Source of the DNA: Sulfitobacter sp. DFL-14
Lineage (GTDB): Bacteria; Pseudomonadota; Alphaproteobacteria; Rhodobacterales; Rhodobacteraceae
Reading direction: 5' to 3'
Length of the DNA: 64,000 bases
Assembly (NCBI RefSeq): GCF_003335585.1
Contig: NZ_QBFD01000007.1
Coordinates: forward strand, 62,001-126,000
Shown here: positions 28,425-37,523 of the stretch, one piece after another
How positions within the stretch are numbered: position 1 is the stretch's first letter
Layout of the letters: each line of letters begins with the position of its first letter
The notes under the pieces: model-generated
What the model was told of the DNA's origin: nothing
What the model saw: only the letters and a program-made list of their open reading frames with translations
Database searches by the model: none
Translations under genes and position numbers: made by a program

Positions 28425-29579
28425 ATGGCCGATACAGCAGACAGAGCATTGCACCCTGCCACCCTTGCGGCGCAGGCGGCGGGGGCCACGGATGAACAGA
28501 CCGGCGGCGTTGTGCCGGCCGTGCATATGGCAACCACCTTTGCGCGTGACGAATCCTATGCCCAGCTTGTGCCCGGCAATACCTACCTGCGGTCGCACAA
28601 TGAAAACGTGCGGGTGGCCGAACGGCTGCTGACGCGGCTGGAAGGGGCGGCGGATACGCTGCTCTTCCCCTCCGGCATGGCGGCGGTGGCGGCAGTGTTC
28701 CGGACGGTGCCGAACGGGGCCAGCGTGCTGGTGCAAAGCCAGATCTACTGGGGCACAACCGCCTGGATCAGGGGGTTTTGCGCGCGGCGCGACATCACGC
28801 TGCATGAGGTCGAAGCCGCGGACAGCGATGCCTTTGCCGCGGCCTGTGCCGCCCATCGCCCGGCGATTGCCTGGGTGGAGACGCCGTCGAACCCCTGGCT
28901 GCGGATCGTGGATATCGCCGCCGCGGCGGATGCGGCCCATGCGGTGGGTGCCAGGCTGGTGGTGGACAGCACCGCGGCAAGCCCGGTGCTGAGCCAGCCG
29001 CTGTCCTTGGGGGCGGATATCGTGATGCATTCGGCGACCAAGGGGATCAACGGCCATTCCGACGTGCTCTCCGGTGCGCTTTGCGTGGCGGAGGCGGACA
29101 GCGCGATCTGGCAGATGATCCGCGAGGACCGCGACACCGCCGGGGCGGTCATGGCGCCGATGGAGGCCTGGCTGCTGACGCGCGGCATGCGCACCTTGCC
29201 GCTGAGGATGCGGGAAATGTCGCGCAATGCCATGGCGCTGGCGGAATTCCTGTCGGACCATCCGCAGGTAGAAGAGGTCATGTACCCCGGCCTGCCGGGC
29301 CACAAGGGCCATGCGCTGGCCGCCCGCCAGATGCAGGGCGGTTTTGGCGGTTTGCTGTCCTTTGTCGTCAAGGGCGGAGCCGAGGCGGCCTTGCGCGCGG
29401 CAGGGCGGTTGCAATTGTTTCACCGCGCCACGTCGCTTGGCGGGGTGGAAAGCCTGGTGGAGCATCGCCATACCATCGAGCCGCATACCGGTATTCCCGA
29501 AGGGCTGCTGCGCCTCTCCGTCGGGATCGAGGACGCGGGCGATCTGCGCGATGATCTGGCGCAGGCGCTGGGGCAGTAG
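28425..29579 (+). CDS. Trans-sulfuration family PLP enzyme (cystathionine gamma-synthase/beta-lyase-like)
   Basis: A 384-residue Cys/Met-metabolism PLP enzyme. The PLP-lysine motif is HSATKGINGHSDV (about residue 205), where the common Tyr after Lys is Gly. Substrate and phosphate residues include ETPSNPWLRIVDI and the C-terminal SLGGVESLVEHRHT, in which SLGG.ES is the family hallmark. It could make or break cystathionine or act on O-acyl homoserine; sequence alone does not decide. CGGGAGAG precedes the ATG. It is divergent from the hydrolase-OsmC gene. Confidence 0.83.
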   Translation: MADTADRALHPATLAAQAAGATDEQTGGVVPAVHMATTFARDESYAQLVPGNTYLRSHNENVRVAERLLTRLEGAADTLLFPSGMAAVAAVFRTVPNGASVLVQSQIYWGTTAWIRGFCARRDITLHEVEAADSDAFAAACAAHRPAIAWVETPSNPWLRIVDIAAAADAAHAVGARLVVDSTAASPVLSQPLSLGADIVMHSATKGINGHSDVLSGALCVAEADSAIWQMIREDRDTAGAVMAPMEAWLLTRGMRTLPLRMREMSRNAMALAEFLSDHPQVEEVMYPGLPGHKGHALAARQMQGGFGGLLSFVVKGGAEAALRAAGRLQLFHRATSLGGVESLVEHRHTIEPHTGIPEGLLRLSVGIEDAGDLRDDLAQALGQ

Positions 29580-29798
29580 CGGGTGTCGCATGCCATGACA
29601 AGGCGGCTCGAACCCCGGATGTTCTGAGCCTTGTCGGGAGGTTGGGCGAGGCAATCCTGGCCTGACGGCCGGGTGTTTCTGTCTCAGACCGGACCTTTGA
29701 CGGGATGCGCGAGGGGCCGCTGTGCGGACTTTGTTGCCATGTCCGACATTCGAAACAGGTCGCGCCCGAACCGAGGGGTGGGCGAGTAGCGCCCGCGT

Positions 29799-29887
29799 CA
29801 CGCCGCAGGCGTGCCTCCGGCAATTGAACTGGCGCGCCTCTGGCGCGACGGGGGCGGTTCGGGCGCTGCCAAAGCTTTGCTTTGGCA
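29799..29887. repeat. Three successive 3-nt-loop hairpins in a noncoding gap
   Basis: In the 434-bp gap 29580-30013, where no gene is seen, three perfect stems occur: CACGCC-GCA-GGCGTG (29799), CGCGCC-TCT-GGCGCG (29833) and TGCCAAAGC-TTT-GCTTTGGCA (29867). Their left edges are 34 nt apart. They may be terminators for the flanking convergent genes, or a REP-like cluster. Confidence 0.6.
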
Positions 29888-30013
29888 ATAGGTCTTCACT
29901 TTGAGGGCACAGGTTGGGGCGCACACCGTACCACTGCTGCGCCAGCCACGCGCGTCCATTTTGCACTCCGCTCTGGTGAGCGGTTTCGGCAATGATCCCC
30001 CGCCGACCGCCGC

Positions 30014-30694
30014 TCAATAGATAAAGGGCACGAACCGCGCGGCGCGTTTTGCATAGGCCCTGAATTCCGCGCCATAGCGTTCGGCGAGATAGGCGTCGAG
30101 CGGCGGGATGTGGTAAAAGACGAACATCGCCGCCATCAGCAGCGGAATCGAAAAGGCCCAGAGCGAGGCTGTCAGCATCGCCCATCCGGTGAACAACATT
30201 GTATCGCCGAAGTAGTTGATATGCATGGAATATGCGAAGAGACCGCCGGTGTAGCAATGCCCTTTCGCGCCGGGCTGTTGCTTCCAGGCGCGGCGCTGCA
30301 GTTCGGATCCGGTGTTCAGGTACGAGCCGGTCAGCAGCAGGGCGGCACCCGCCCCGTCCCAGCCGGTGAGGGGCGTGGCAGTGCCCGAGAGGAAGCCCGC
30401 ACCCAGCAGCAAGAAGCCCAGTTCGAAGACGGCCATGAAGGCGCTTAGCCCCAAAGCCTCCGCAATCACGACCCGGCGTTGCATCAGCACGAACAGGGTC
30501 ACCAGATGCCGCGACCAGTAGAAGACGGCGCATCCCGCCAGAATCCTGGCGCGGGTGGGGTCGGCCCAGTCGAACGGGCCGAAGGCGAGCCAGAGGGCGA
30601 TCAGAACGATGGTGCCATGCAGCGTGGCAAAGACCAGCTTTATGCGCAGGGAAGGGTCATGCCGGCGGTCGACGCCGCCTTGCGGGGCTGCCAT
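30014..30694 (-). CDS. DUF1295/isoprenylcysteine methyltransferase-like membrane protein
   Basis: A 226-residue membrane protein with about six helices and the family region HCYTGGLFAYSMHINYFGDT followed by a C-terminal DAYLAERYGAEFRAYAKRAA. This pattern (His/Tyr-rich loop, then helix, then RYG..F..Y) is shared by DUF1295, ICMT-type methyltransferases and steroid 5-alpha-reductases. The substrate is unknown. The ATG at 30694 is chosen over a TTG at 30697; AAGGATC lies upstream. It is divergent from a TetR gene, which probably controls it. Confidence 0.75.
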   Translation of the reverse strand: MAAPQGGVDRRHDPSLRIKLVFATLHGTIVLIALWLAFGPFDWADPTRARILAGCAVFYWSRHLVTLFVLMQRRVVIAEALGLSAFMAVFELGFLLLGAGFLSGTATPLTGWDGAGAALLLTGSYLNTGSELQRRAWKQQPGAKGHCYTGGLFAYSMHINYFGDTMLFTGWAMLTASLWAFSIPLLMAAMFVFYHIPPLDAYLAERYGAEFRAYAKRAARFVPFIY

Positions 30695-30790
30695 CAATTG
30701 ATCCTTTCATGTCCTGCGGATGATTTGGCGGTTTTCGGTTCGGCGGTGTCCGGGGCGCGCCAGAGGTCGGGCATCCACTTCGCCTTTATC

Positions 30791-30802
30791 GTCCACTTGG
30801 TC
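30791..30802. promoter_or_regulatory. Probable TetR operator, site 1
   Basis: GTCCACTTGGTC, a palindrome of the form GWCCA-NN-TGGWC in the divergent DUF1295/TetR region. Its mirror copy is site 2 at 30851-30862, 60 bp away. Two matching palindromes flanking a divergent promoter region is a common arrangement for a local TetR regulator. Confidence 0.6.
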
Positions 30803-30836
30803 TATAAAGCGGGGATAGACCTCGCCGGCGGGATGT

Positions 30837-30862
30837 GTCAATTTTTAATTGACCAGATGGAC
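30837..30862. promoter_or_regulatory. Probable TetR operator, site 2, with overlapping inverted repeat
   Basis: GACCAGATGGAC (30851-30862) repeats the site 1 palindrome in inverted form. It overlaps a second inverted repeat, GTCAATT-TTT-AATTGAC (30837-30853). Both end just before the tetR ATG at 30870 and cover the alternative TTG at 30849, so binding here would repress tetR itself. Confidence 0.6.
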
Positions 30863-30869
30863 GAAAAAG

Positions 30870-31346
30870 ATGCCGAAAATAGTTGACCACGAGGCCTACA
30901 GCCGGGTGCTGGCCGAACGGGCGGCCGCCTATTTCTCGGCCCATGGCTATGCCGGGACCGGGATGCGCCAGATCGCCGACCATCTGGGCGTGTCGAAAAG
31001 CGCGCTCTACCACTATTTCCCGAACAAGGAGGCGCTGTTTCTGGCCTGCACCAGACAGATCATGGCGGGGCTCGATTCCGGCCTGGTCGATCCCGGGGCG
31101 TCGGAACAGGAGAACCTGGACCACCTGCTTGAGGTCATGCGGGTGAATTTTGGTGCGGAGATGGCGCTGGTCTTCGACTATCTGCGGGGCAAGACGCGGG
31201 CAGAGATCGCACAGGACGAAGCGATGCAGATGGCGATGGAGAGCTACCGCGCGCTGGTTGAGCGCATCGTCGGGCAGGCACGCGCCGAGGAAACCCTGGC
31301 CCGGCTGCTCGGGACCCTGCTGCTGGAATATTGTTCGGGAAAGTGA
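30870..31346 (+). CDS. TetR/AcrR family transcriptional regulator
   Basis: A 158-residue regulator from ATG 30870. The N-terminal DNA-binding domain is clear: AAAYFSAHGYAGTGMRQIAD then HLGVSKSALYHYFPNKEALF (about residues 14-55). The ligand-binding part is short, so the protein is smaller than the usual 190-220. A TTG at 30849 would add seven residues, but lies inside the likely operator. It is divergent from the DUF1295 gene with two palindromic sites between, suggesting autoregulation and control of that gene. Confidence 0.87.
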   Translation: MPKIVDHEAYSRVLAERAAAYFSAHGYAGTGMRQIADHLGVSKSALYHYFPNKEALFLACTRQIMAGLDSGLVDPGASEQENLDHLLEVMRVNFGAEMALVFDYLRGKTRAEIAQDEAMQMAMESYRALVERIVGQARAEETLARLLGTLLLEYCSGK

Positions 31347-31359
31347 GCGGCAGTAGAGC

Positions 31360-32703
31360 TCAGCCCCCCATCAGCGCCGCATCCCATTCATATTCGGTCA
31401 GCCGCTCGAAACCGTCTTCGGTGATCAGCACCTGATCCTCCAGCTTGATGGAAAAATCGCCCCCCTCGGGAGAGACCAGCGCCTCCACGCAAAGTGTCAT
31501 CCCGGCTTCCAGCGGGTAATCATAGGCCCCGGCCACCGCCTTGTCAGGGTAGGCCACCAGCGGCCATTCATCACAGAGGCCGACGCCGTGCATCAGGCAG
31601 CCGTATTTCTGTTTCTGGAATTGCGCATCCAGCACATGGGTGCCTGCGGTCAGCTCCGGGATCATCACGCCGGGTTTCAGCATTTCCATGTTCTGCATGA
31701 TGTGTTCGACCCCGTGCTGCATGGCATAGAGCATGTCGGGGCGCGGTTTCCGGTCGCCCACCCACCATGTGCGGCTGATGTCGACGCAGATGCCGTAGCT
31801 GCCCACCAGATCGGTGTCGAAGGCGATGATTTCATTGTTCTGCACCACGCGCGGGCCGCATTCCTGGAACCAGGGATTGGTGCGCGGGCCGGAGGTGAGC
31901 AGGCGGGTTTCGATCCATTCGCCGCCGCGCCGGATGTTTTCGGCGTGCAGGACCGCCCAGATGTCATTCTCCGACACTGACGCCACCGGCACCTTCGCGC
32001 GGGCGAAATCCTCCATCGCGCGGACAGCGGTTTCGCAGGCGTGGCTGGCGCAGCGCATGGCGCGGATTTCCTCGGGCCCCTTGATGGCGCGGGATTTCTC
32101 GGTGATCTCTTCGCCGTCCACCACGGTGAACCCCTGCGCCTCAAGCGCGCGCAGACCGTGCAGCATGATCTTGTCCACCGCGATGCGCATGTTGCCGGGG
32201 CCTGCGTGTTCGGCACAGAGAAGGCGGACCTCGTTGGCAAAGGTATCGGCGGCCACATCGATCTTGTCGCCCCGGTCGAAATAGAACAGGTCCGCGCCGG
32301 ATCGCCGTTCGCGCACCAGCGGGTTGAATTCGCTGAGGAAGATGCCGTTCTTGTAGTCCCAGATCACCATGTAGCCATCGGCGCAGAGCAGCACGGCGCG
32401 GAACGGGTTATGGGTGTTCCAGAGCTGCATGTTGGTGCTGTCGGTGGCATAGCGGATGTTCAGCGGGTCGAACATCAACAGCCCGGCCAGCCCGCGCGCG
32501 GCGATCTGCGCGGTCAGCCGTTCCCAGCGGAACTGGCGCATGGCGGGCAGGTCCGGCAGCTGCAACCCCGCTGCCGCCCATTCGTCGAAGGCCAGGCGCG
32601 TCGGTCCGATCTCCACCCGGTCGGCATCATTGGGGCTGCCATCGGGCAGCGCCGCGCCATGGGCAGGATCGATCTTGCGGGTGTCGCGGAAGTGCTTGTT
32701 CAT
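31360..32703 (-). CDS. dddP: Dimethylsulfoniopropionate lyase DddP
   Basis: A 447-residue M24-family (pita-bread) enzyme that cleaves DMSP to dimethyl sulfide and acrylate in marine roseobacters. The length equals known DddP, and long segments match my memory of it (for example YATDSTNMQLWNTHNPFRAV and CVDISRTWWVGDRKPR). The expected metal ligands are all present: Asp296, Asp298, Asp308, His372, Glu407 and Glu422. It lies downstream of and convergent with the TetR gene. No DMSP transporter or acrylate genes are beside it. Confidence 0.93.
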   Translation of the reverse strand: MNKHFRDTRKIDPAHGAALPDGSPNDADRVEIGPTRLAFDEWAAAGLQLPDLPAMRQFRWERLTAQIAARGLAGLLMFDPLNIRYATDSTNMQLWNTHNPFRAVLLCADGYMVIWDYKNGIFLSEFNPLVRERRSGADLFYFDRGDKIDVAADTFANEVRLLCAEHAGPGNMRIAVDKIMLHGLRALEAQGFTVVDGEEITEKSRAIKGPEEIRAMRCASHACETAVRAMEDFARAKVPVASVSENDIWAVLHAENIRRGGEWIETRLLTSGPRTNPWFQECGPRVVQNNEIIAFDTDLVGSYGICVDISRTWWVGDRKPRPDMLYAMQHGVEHIMQNMEMLKPGVMIPELTAGTHVLDAQFQKQKYGCLMHGVGLCDEWPLVAYPDKAVAGAYDYPLEAGMTLCVEALVSPEGGDFSIKLEDQVLITEDGFERLTEYEWDAALMGG

Positions 32704-32826
32704 GGCGGGCCTCCTTGTATTGGACCACGATGCCGGAGGTGGCCGGGGGATGTTTGGTAAAAACCGACCCCTGGAGATGTCGTTTTCGCAGGACGCGGGC
32801 AGGGGATGGCGTTAGGTTGCCCGGCG

Positions 32827-33543
32827 ATGAAAGAGATCCTGCACAAAGATTTGCCGCCCGAGATGGCGGTGCCCCCCGCGCTGCCGGGCGTGGCCCCCTG
32901 TGCGGCCGACGACTGGCTGCGGGTGGATGAGACCTATGGCGCGCAGATGCGCTACCGGCTGGCCCTGCTGGCGGACAAGCCGCAGGCGGTGCTGTGGGAG
33001 CCTGCCGCATCCCGTGACGCGGCGCTCGAAGTGCTGGAGGAGGCTCTGGCGTTGCTGCCGGGGAAGGGGTTTGCGGTGCAGGGGGACCAGGTGCGTTGCC
33101 CCGATGGCCGCGAGGTTGCGCTGGACCGCGCCGCGCCACTGCGCACGCTGGGGCAGCTGGTGCAACAGGACATCTGCGTGATGGACAAGCAGGGCGACCA
33201 GCATGTGCTGGTGGCTGCCGTCCTGTGCTTTCCGGCGAACTGGCGGCTGGCGGAAAAGGCGGGCCGCCCGCTGACCGATATCCATCTGCCGGTCGATGCC
33301 TATGACGCCGGGATCGCCCGCCGGGTGCAGCGCTTGTTTGACGGGGTGCAGGTGGACCGCCCGCTGTGGCGGTTCAACCGGCTGGCCTATGGCGACGCCG
33401 ATCTGCATCAGCCCGCCCGGAAGGATCAGGGCCTGGTGCGCCGGTACGAACGGGCAGAGCGGCAATGCGTGGTGCGGATGCCACGCACGCGGGCCGTGGT
33501 TTTCAGCATCCACACCCATGTGGTGCGGCGCGCGGCGGGCTGA
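32827..33543 (+). CDS. Heme-dependent oxidative N-demethylase family protein (DUF3445)
   Basis: A 238-residue protein with the DUF3445 features RLALLADKPQAVLWE, LVQQDICVMD, AAVLCFPANWRLAEKAGRPL and IHLPVDAYD, and a C-terminal RAVVFSIHTHVV. Family members include the alpha subunit of a heme-dependent dimethylamine-type demethylase, so an oxidative N-demethylation role is possible. The start at 32827 (MKEILHKDL) is preferred; an ATG at 32806 is in frame. It is divergent from dddP with about 120 bp between starts. Other subunits are absent nearby. Confidence 0.78.
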   Translation: MKEILHKDLPPEMAVPPALPGVAPCAADDWLRVDETYGAQMRYRLALLADKPQAVLWEPAASRDAALEVLEEALALLPGKGFAVQGDQVRCPDGREVALDRAAPLRTLGQLVQQDICVMDKQGDQHVLVAAVLCFPANWRLAEKAGRPLTDIHLPVDAYDAGIARRVQRLFDGVQVDRPLWRFNRLAYGDADLHQPARKDQGLVRRYERAERQCVVRMPRTRAVVFSIHTHVVRRAAG

Positions 33544-33562
33544 GCCGCCGCGCGCCGCTGTG

Positions 33563-33985
33563 TCACATCGGGTCAAGCACCATATGCGGCTGACCGTCCG
33601 AGGTTTTCTGCGGTGACTGGCCATGGGCGTTCACGGTGGTGTTGACCTGCCGCCGGAACGCGCTGAACAGTTCCGAGGTAACCACGTCGATGGGCCGGTC
33701 GAACCGCAGGGTCAGCGCCCAGTAGCCCGAGGAGGACTGCCGCGCGGCCTTGACCTCTCCGACAAAGGGATGGCCGAGGTAGCGGCCGGTCACGCGCTGG
33801 CCGGGGGCCCAGCCGGGGTGGCTGTTGGCGGCACGGGCGGCGATGGTGTTCCAGTCGCGCGCGCCCCATTGATGGGCCACGGTTTCCAGCGCTTCGGCAT
33901 GGCTGAGGGTCTGGCCACGGGCAGCCAGATCGGCGCGCAGGCGTTTGGCCTGCGCCTTGAGGACGTCACGGGAAGGGGTAGTCAT
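33563..33985 (-). CDS. Glyoxalase superfamily-like protein (Glyoxalase_8 type)
   Basis: A 140-residue protein. The N-terminal helical part is MTTPSRDVLKAQAKRLRADL then SHAEALETVAHQWGARDWNT, a pattern I associate with the Glyoxalase_8-type proteins in which such a segment is found alone or next to a vicinal-oxygen-chelate fold. The second half (GQRVTGRYLGHPFVGEV...) is beta-rich. No clear metal ligands are visible, so enzymatic activity is doubtful. Both sides are 3' ends or short gaps; no operon partner. Confidence 0.6.
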   Translation of the reverse strand: MTTPSRDVLKAQAKRLRADLAARGQTLSHAEALETVAHQWGARDWNTIAARAANSHPGWAPGQRVTGRYLGHPFVGEVKAARQSSSGYWALTLRFDRPIDVVTSELFSAFRRQVNTTVNAHGQSPQKTSDGQPHMVLDPM

Positions 33986-34209
33986 GTTTACACTCCGTCT
34001 CGCATGAAGTGACGTGGGGGTCCGCGTTGCCCATCAATCTAGCGAGATTGAAGGTAGATCATCGTTCAGGACTTCACCGGTATGCGGACGGCAGGGGCCT
34101 GACCCTGATGCCCAGATAGGGCGCAGGGCTGATTTGCGCAAGGGCCGGGGCGGCGCATCCGGCGGCACTGTGGCTTTTGAGTATGCCTGGCAGATATCAG
34201 AAAAGCACG

Positions 34210-34238
34210 AGGCCCGGGCATGGGAATGCCCAGGGCCC
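34210..34238 (-). terminator. Terminator after lytic transglycosylase
   Basis: On the minus strand GGGCAT-TCCC-ATGCCC, extended by GGCCC/GGGCC outside a one-base bulge, is followed a few bases later by TTTT. It lies about 10 bp after the stop at 34249 and fits an intrinsic terminator. Confidence 0.7.
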
Positions 34239-34248
34239 GAAGGGCCGA

Positions 34249-35052
34249 TCAGCCGTCGATGCGCGCGCCCATGATCGCGATCGCCTGTTGATAGACGGTG
34301 GCGGCGTTCCATTGCTTGATCACGCGGAAGTTCGGCTGGCCTTCCTGATAGCCCTGTCCGGGCTGCCAGCCCTTTCGGCGCAGGAAGTTCGCGGTGGAGG
34401 CCATGGCGTCGGCCTGGTTGTAGAAATCCACCCGCCCGTCGCCGTTGCCATCGACACCGTATTGCAGGGCATTGCCCGGCAGGAACTGGGTATGGCCCAA
34501 TTCACCGTGCTTGGCGCCCTTTGTGTTCACGGTGATCGCGCCACGGTCCACCAGTTTCAGCGCGCCGATGGCATGCGGCACGAAAAAGCTGGAACGGCGG
34601 CAGTCATAGGCCAGCGTCGTGATCGCGGAGACCACGGAGGAATTGCCCATGAACCCGCCAAAGCCGGTTTCCATCCCGTGAATGGCAAGCAGCACGCCCG
34701 CAGGCACGCCGTAGGCGCGTTCCAGCGACTGGTAAAAGCCCGGGTTCTGACCCTTGCGTTTGCGGCCCTGCCCCACGATGGTATCGGCCCCGCGCACCTG
34801 CATGAACTTGGACAGGGAATATTTGAACGACTTCTGGTTGCGGTCCGCCGCGATGGTGCCGGTGGCATAGCTGGCCTGCGCCAGCGCATTGAGCCCGCGT
34901 TGCCCCACACCGGCCGCCGCGGCCTCGTTGGCAAAGGCTGCTTTCCATGCGTTGAACCCGCCCGCATTGTTGCCGCAGGTCGCGGCAAAACCGGGCGCAG
35001 CGAGGGCGGTAATAACACTCAATGAAACAGCAATAGATTTGAAAGGGCGCAT
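34249..35052 (-). CDS. Lytic murein transglycosylase (MltB-like)
   Basis: A 267-residue exported peptidoglycan-cleaving enzyme. The signal peptide is MRPFKSIAVSLSVITALAAP(GFA). The catalytic region has LLAIHGMETGFGGFMGNSSV with the expected Glu in METGFG, followed by TQFLPG and GDGRVDFYNQADAMASTANF, all typical of the SLT_2/MltB family. The start at 35052 gives a signal peptide; longer readings overlap unrelated DNA. The C-terminal part lacks an extra peptidoglycan-binding domain. Confidence 0.88.
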   Translation of the reverse strand: MRPFKSIAVSLSVITALAAPGFAATCGNNAGGFNAWKAAFANEAAAAGVGQRGLNALAQASYATGTIAADRNQKSFKYSLSKFMQVRGADTIVGQGRKRKGQNPGFYQSLERAYGVPAGVLLAIHGMETGFGGFMGNSSVVSAITTLAYDCRRSSFFVPHAIGALKLVDRGAITVNTKGAKHGELGHTQFLPGNALQYGVDGNGDGRVDFYNQADAMASTANFLRRKGWQPGQGYQEGQPNFRVIKQWNAATVYQQAIAIMGARIDG

Positions 35053-35162
35053 GATAATCCTCAGCCAATTGTAATACGACGGACAGGCGTGCCGCGACCT
35101 GCAGCTTAGACCGGCAAGAACTTCGTGAAAAGGAAAACTCTGAAACGTCGGTGGCGGGCCGC

Positions 35163-35411
35163 TCAGTAGGACAGGATTTTCGAGGTCAGGATGCTGGCCA
35201 TCTCCAGCGGGGAACTGGTGGGGCGATCCATCGCGTCCCAGGCAAAAACCGTGCCCCCCGCCATGAAGAAACACAGCATCAGCGGGGTCACCATATAGCT
35301 GCCCAGGCTGCGCGTGCGGCGCTTCTTGCGCTGGCGTTCCAGCTTGCGGGCATGTTTCTCGATCCGGGCGACACGGCTGGCGAAGACGGCTTCGTTTGCT
35401 GCATTGGGCAT
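35163..35411 (-). CDS. Small single-span membrane protein
   Basis: An 82-residue protein from ATG 35411, preceded by GGAAAG. A basic, coiled-coil-like N-terminal part (SRVARIEKHARKLERQRKKR) precedes one membrane helix (MVTPLMLCFFMAGGTVFAW) and a short C-terminal tail. Longer readings from 35489 or 35546 would start in or beside the glnA terminator and lack a ribosome binding site. The family is not recognised. It lies directly downstream of glnA on the same strand. Confidence 0.6.
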   Translation of the reverse strand: MPNAANEAVFASRVARIEKHARKLERQRKKRRTRSLGSYMVTPLMLCFFMAGGTVFAWDAMDRPTSSPLEMASILTSKILSY

Positions 35412-35514
35412 ATCGGATCTTTCCGCTGGTTCAGGGCCATTGGCAGATTCCGGTATCGTCTCAAATTCGGTTCGAATTGTGACCGGCATGGGGTCAATTT
35501 CGGAAGGGTCCGGC

Positions 35515-35544
35515 AAGAAAAAGGGCACCCCCGCAGGGATGCCC
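35515..35544 (-). terminator. Terminator after glnA
   Basis: On the minus strand GGGCATCCC-TGCG-GGGGTGCCC is followed immediately by TTTTTC. It starts about 28 bp beyond the glnA stop and ends the glnB-glnA transcript. Confidence 0.85.
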
Positions 35545-35571
35545 ATTTGTTTGCACGATCTCGGATCGCGA

Positions 35572-36978
35572 TCAGCAGCTGTAATACATGCCGAATTCGA
35601 CCGGATGGGGTGTGTGCTCGTACTTGTGCACTTCTTCCATCTTCAGCTCGATATAGCCTTCGATCTGGTCGCGGGTGAACACGTCACCGGCCAGCAGGTA
35701 ATCCATATCGGCCTGCAGCTCTTCCAGCGCTTCGCGCAGGCTGCCGCAGACTGTCGGGATGTCCGCCAGCTCTTCTGCGGGCAGGTCATAGAGGTTCTTG
35801 TCCATCGCCTCGCCCGGGTCGATCTTGTTCTTGATCCCGTCAAGGCCGGCCATCAGCAGGGCCGCGAAGCACAGGTAGGGGTTGGACGCAGGATCGGGGA
35901 AGCGCGCCTCGACACGTTTTGCCTTGGGCGATTCTGTCCACGGAATACGCACGCAGCCCGAGCGGTTGCGCGCGGAATAGGCGCGCAGCACGGGGGCTTC
36001 GAAGCCGGGGATCAGGCGCTTGTAGGAGTTGGTCGAGGGGTTGGTGAAGGCGTTCAGCGATTTCGCATGCTTGAGGATGCCGCCGATGTACCACAGTGCT
36101 TCCTGGCTCAGGTCGGCATATTTGTCGCCTGCAAACAGCGGCTTGCCGTCTTTCCAGATCGACATGTTCACATGCATGCCGGAGCCGTTGTCGCCATAGA
36201 TCGGCTTGGGCATGAAGGTCGCGGATTTGCCGTATGCGTGGGCCACGTTGTGGATCACGTATTTGTATTTCTGCATCTCGTCAGCCTGTTTGGTCAGCGA
36301 CCCAAAGATCAGACCCAGCTCGTGCTGGCAGGAGGCAACCTCGTGGTGGTGCTTGTCCACCTTCATGCCGAGGCGTTTCATGGTCGACAGCATTTCGGCC
36401 CGCAGGTCCTGTGCCTCGTCCGTGGGGTTGACCGGAAAATAGCCGCCCTTGAGACCGGGGCGGTGGCCCATGTTGCCCATCTCGTAATCCGTATCCGTGT
36501 TCCAGGATGCGTCTGAGGCATCAACTTCGTAGGATACCTTGTTGATCGAGTTGGCGAATTTCACGTTGTCGAAGAGGAAGAATTCCGCTTCCGGGCCAAA
36601 GAACGACTGGTCGCCGATGCCGGAGGAGATCAGATAGGCTTCGGCCTTTTCGGCCGTGCCGCGCGGATCACGCTCATAGCTTTCGCCGGTGTCGGGTTCG
36701 ACGATCGAACAATGCACGCAGATGGTTTTTTCGGCATAGAAGGGGTCGATATAGGCGCTTTCGACATCCAGCATCAGTTTCATGTCGGAAGCTTCGATGC
36801 TTTTCCAGCCCGCGATCGAGGAGCCGTCGAACATGAAACCCTCTTCGATGAAGTCCTCGTCCACCAGATCGCTGACGACGGTCACGTGCTGCAGCTTGCC
36901 GCGCGTGTCGGTAAAGCGGACATCGACGTATTCGATGTCTTCATCCTTGATCTTTTTGAGGAAGTCTTTGGTGCTCAT
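35572..36978 (-). CDS. glnA: Glutamine synthetase, type I
   Basis: A 468-residue ammonium-assimilating enzyme. Visible features are the N-terminal [24 protein letters not shown], the metal/ATP region [31 protein letters not shown] and the adenylylation site KNLYDLP near the C-terminus, so activity is probably controlled by GlnE. The start at 36978 ([10 protein letters not shown]) is set by the family; AAAGGATCAC lies upstream. glnB is 31 bp upstream in the same operon. Confidence 0.96.
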   Translation of the reverse strand: MSTKDFLKKIKDEDIEYVDVRFTDTRGKLQHVTVVSDLVDEDFIEEGFMFDGSSIAGWKSIEASDMKLMLDVESAYIDPFYAEKTICVHCSIVEPDTGESYERDPRGTAEKAEAYLISSGIGDQSFFGPEAEFFLFDNVKFANSINKVSYEVDASDASWNTDTDYEMGNMGHRPGLKGGYFPVNPTDEAQDLRAEMLSTMKRLGMKVDKHHHEVASCQHELGLIFGSLTKQADEMQKYKYVIHNVAHAYGKSATFMPKPIYGDNGSGMHVNMSIWKDGKPLFAGDKYADLSQEALWYIGGILKHAKSLNAFTNPSTNSYKRLIPGFEAPVLRAYSARNRSGCVRIPWTESPKAKRVEARFPDPASNPYLCFAALLMAGLDGIKNKIDPGEAMDKNLYDLPAEELADIPTVCGSLREALEELQADMDYLLAGDVFTRDQIEGYIELKMEEVHKYEHTPHPVEFGMYYSC

Positions 36979-37009
36979 GGGCTGTGATCCTTTTGGCAGG
37001 TAATGCAGT

Positions 37010-37390
<381 letters not shown>

Positions 37391-37396
37391 TCATTT

Positions 37397-37434
37397 TGAC
37401 AGAGGGGAATCCATAAAAGGTCCAGCCTCTGTCA
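37397..37434. promoter_or_regulatory. Inverted repeat upstream of glnB
   Basis: TGACAGAGG (37397-37405) and CCTCTGTCA (37426-37434) form perfect 9-bp arms 20 bp apart, about 50 bp upstream of glnB and 90 bp upstream of nnrD. It could be a regulator site or a leader hairpin. It does not match the NtrC consensus GCAC-N5-GTGC well, and no clean sigma-54 element was found. Confidence 0.4.
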
Positions 37435-37523
37435 TGCGGATGCAGGTTAATCCGCACGCTGCGGTGTTAAAATAGGCAAAGCGCCTAAATGATAGGCAGT
37501 ATTGAAACGGAGCGGGGATCAGC

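Noticed and set aside
28227..30533. 768-codon minus-strand frame spanning the trans-sulfuration gene and the hairpin gap
   Set aside because: It crosses several genes and palindromes, is low-complexity (Arg, Pro, His) and has no homologous motif.
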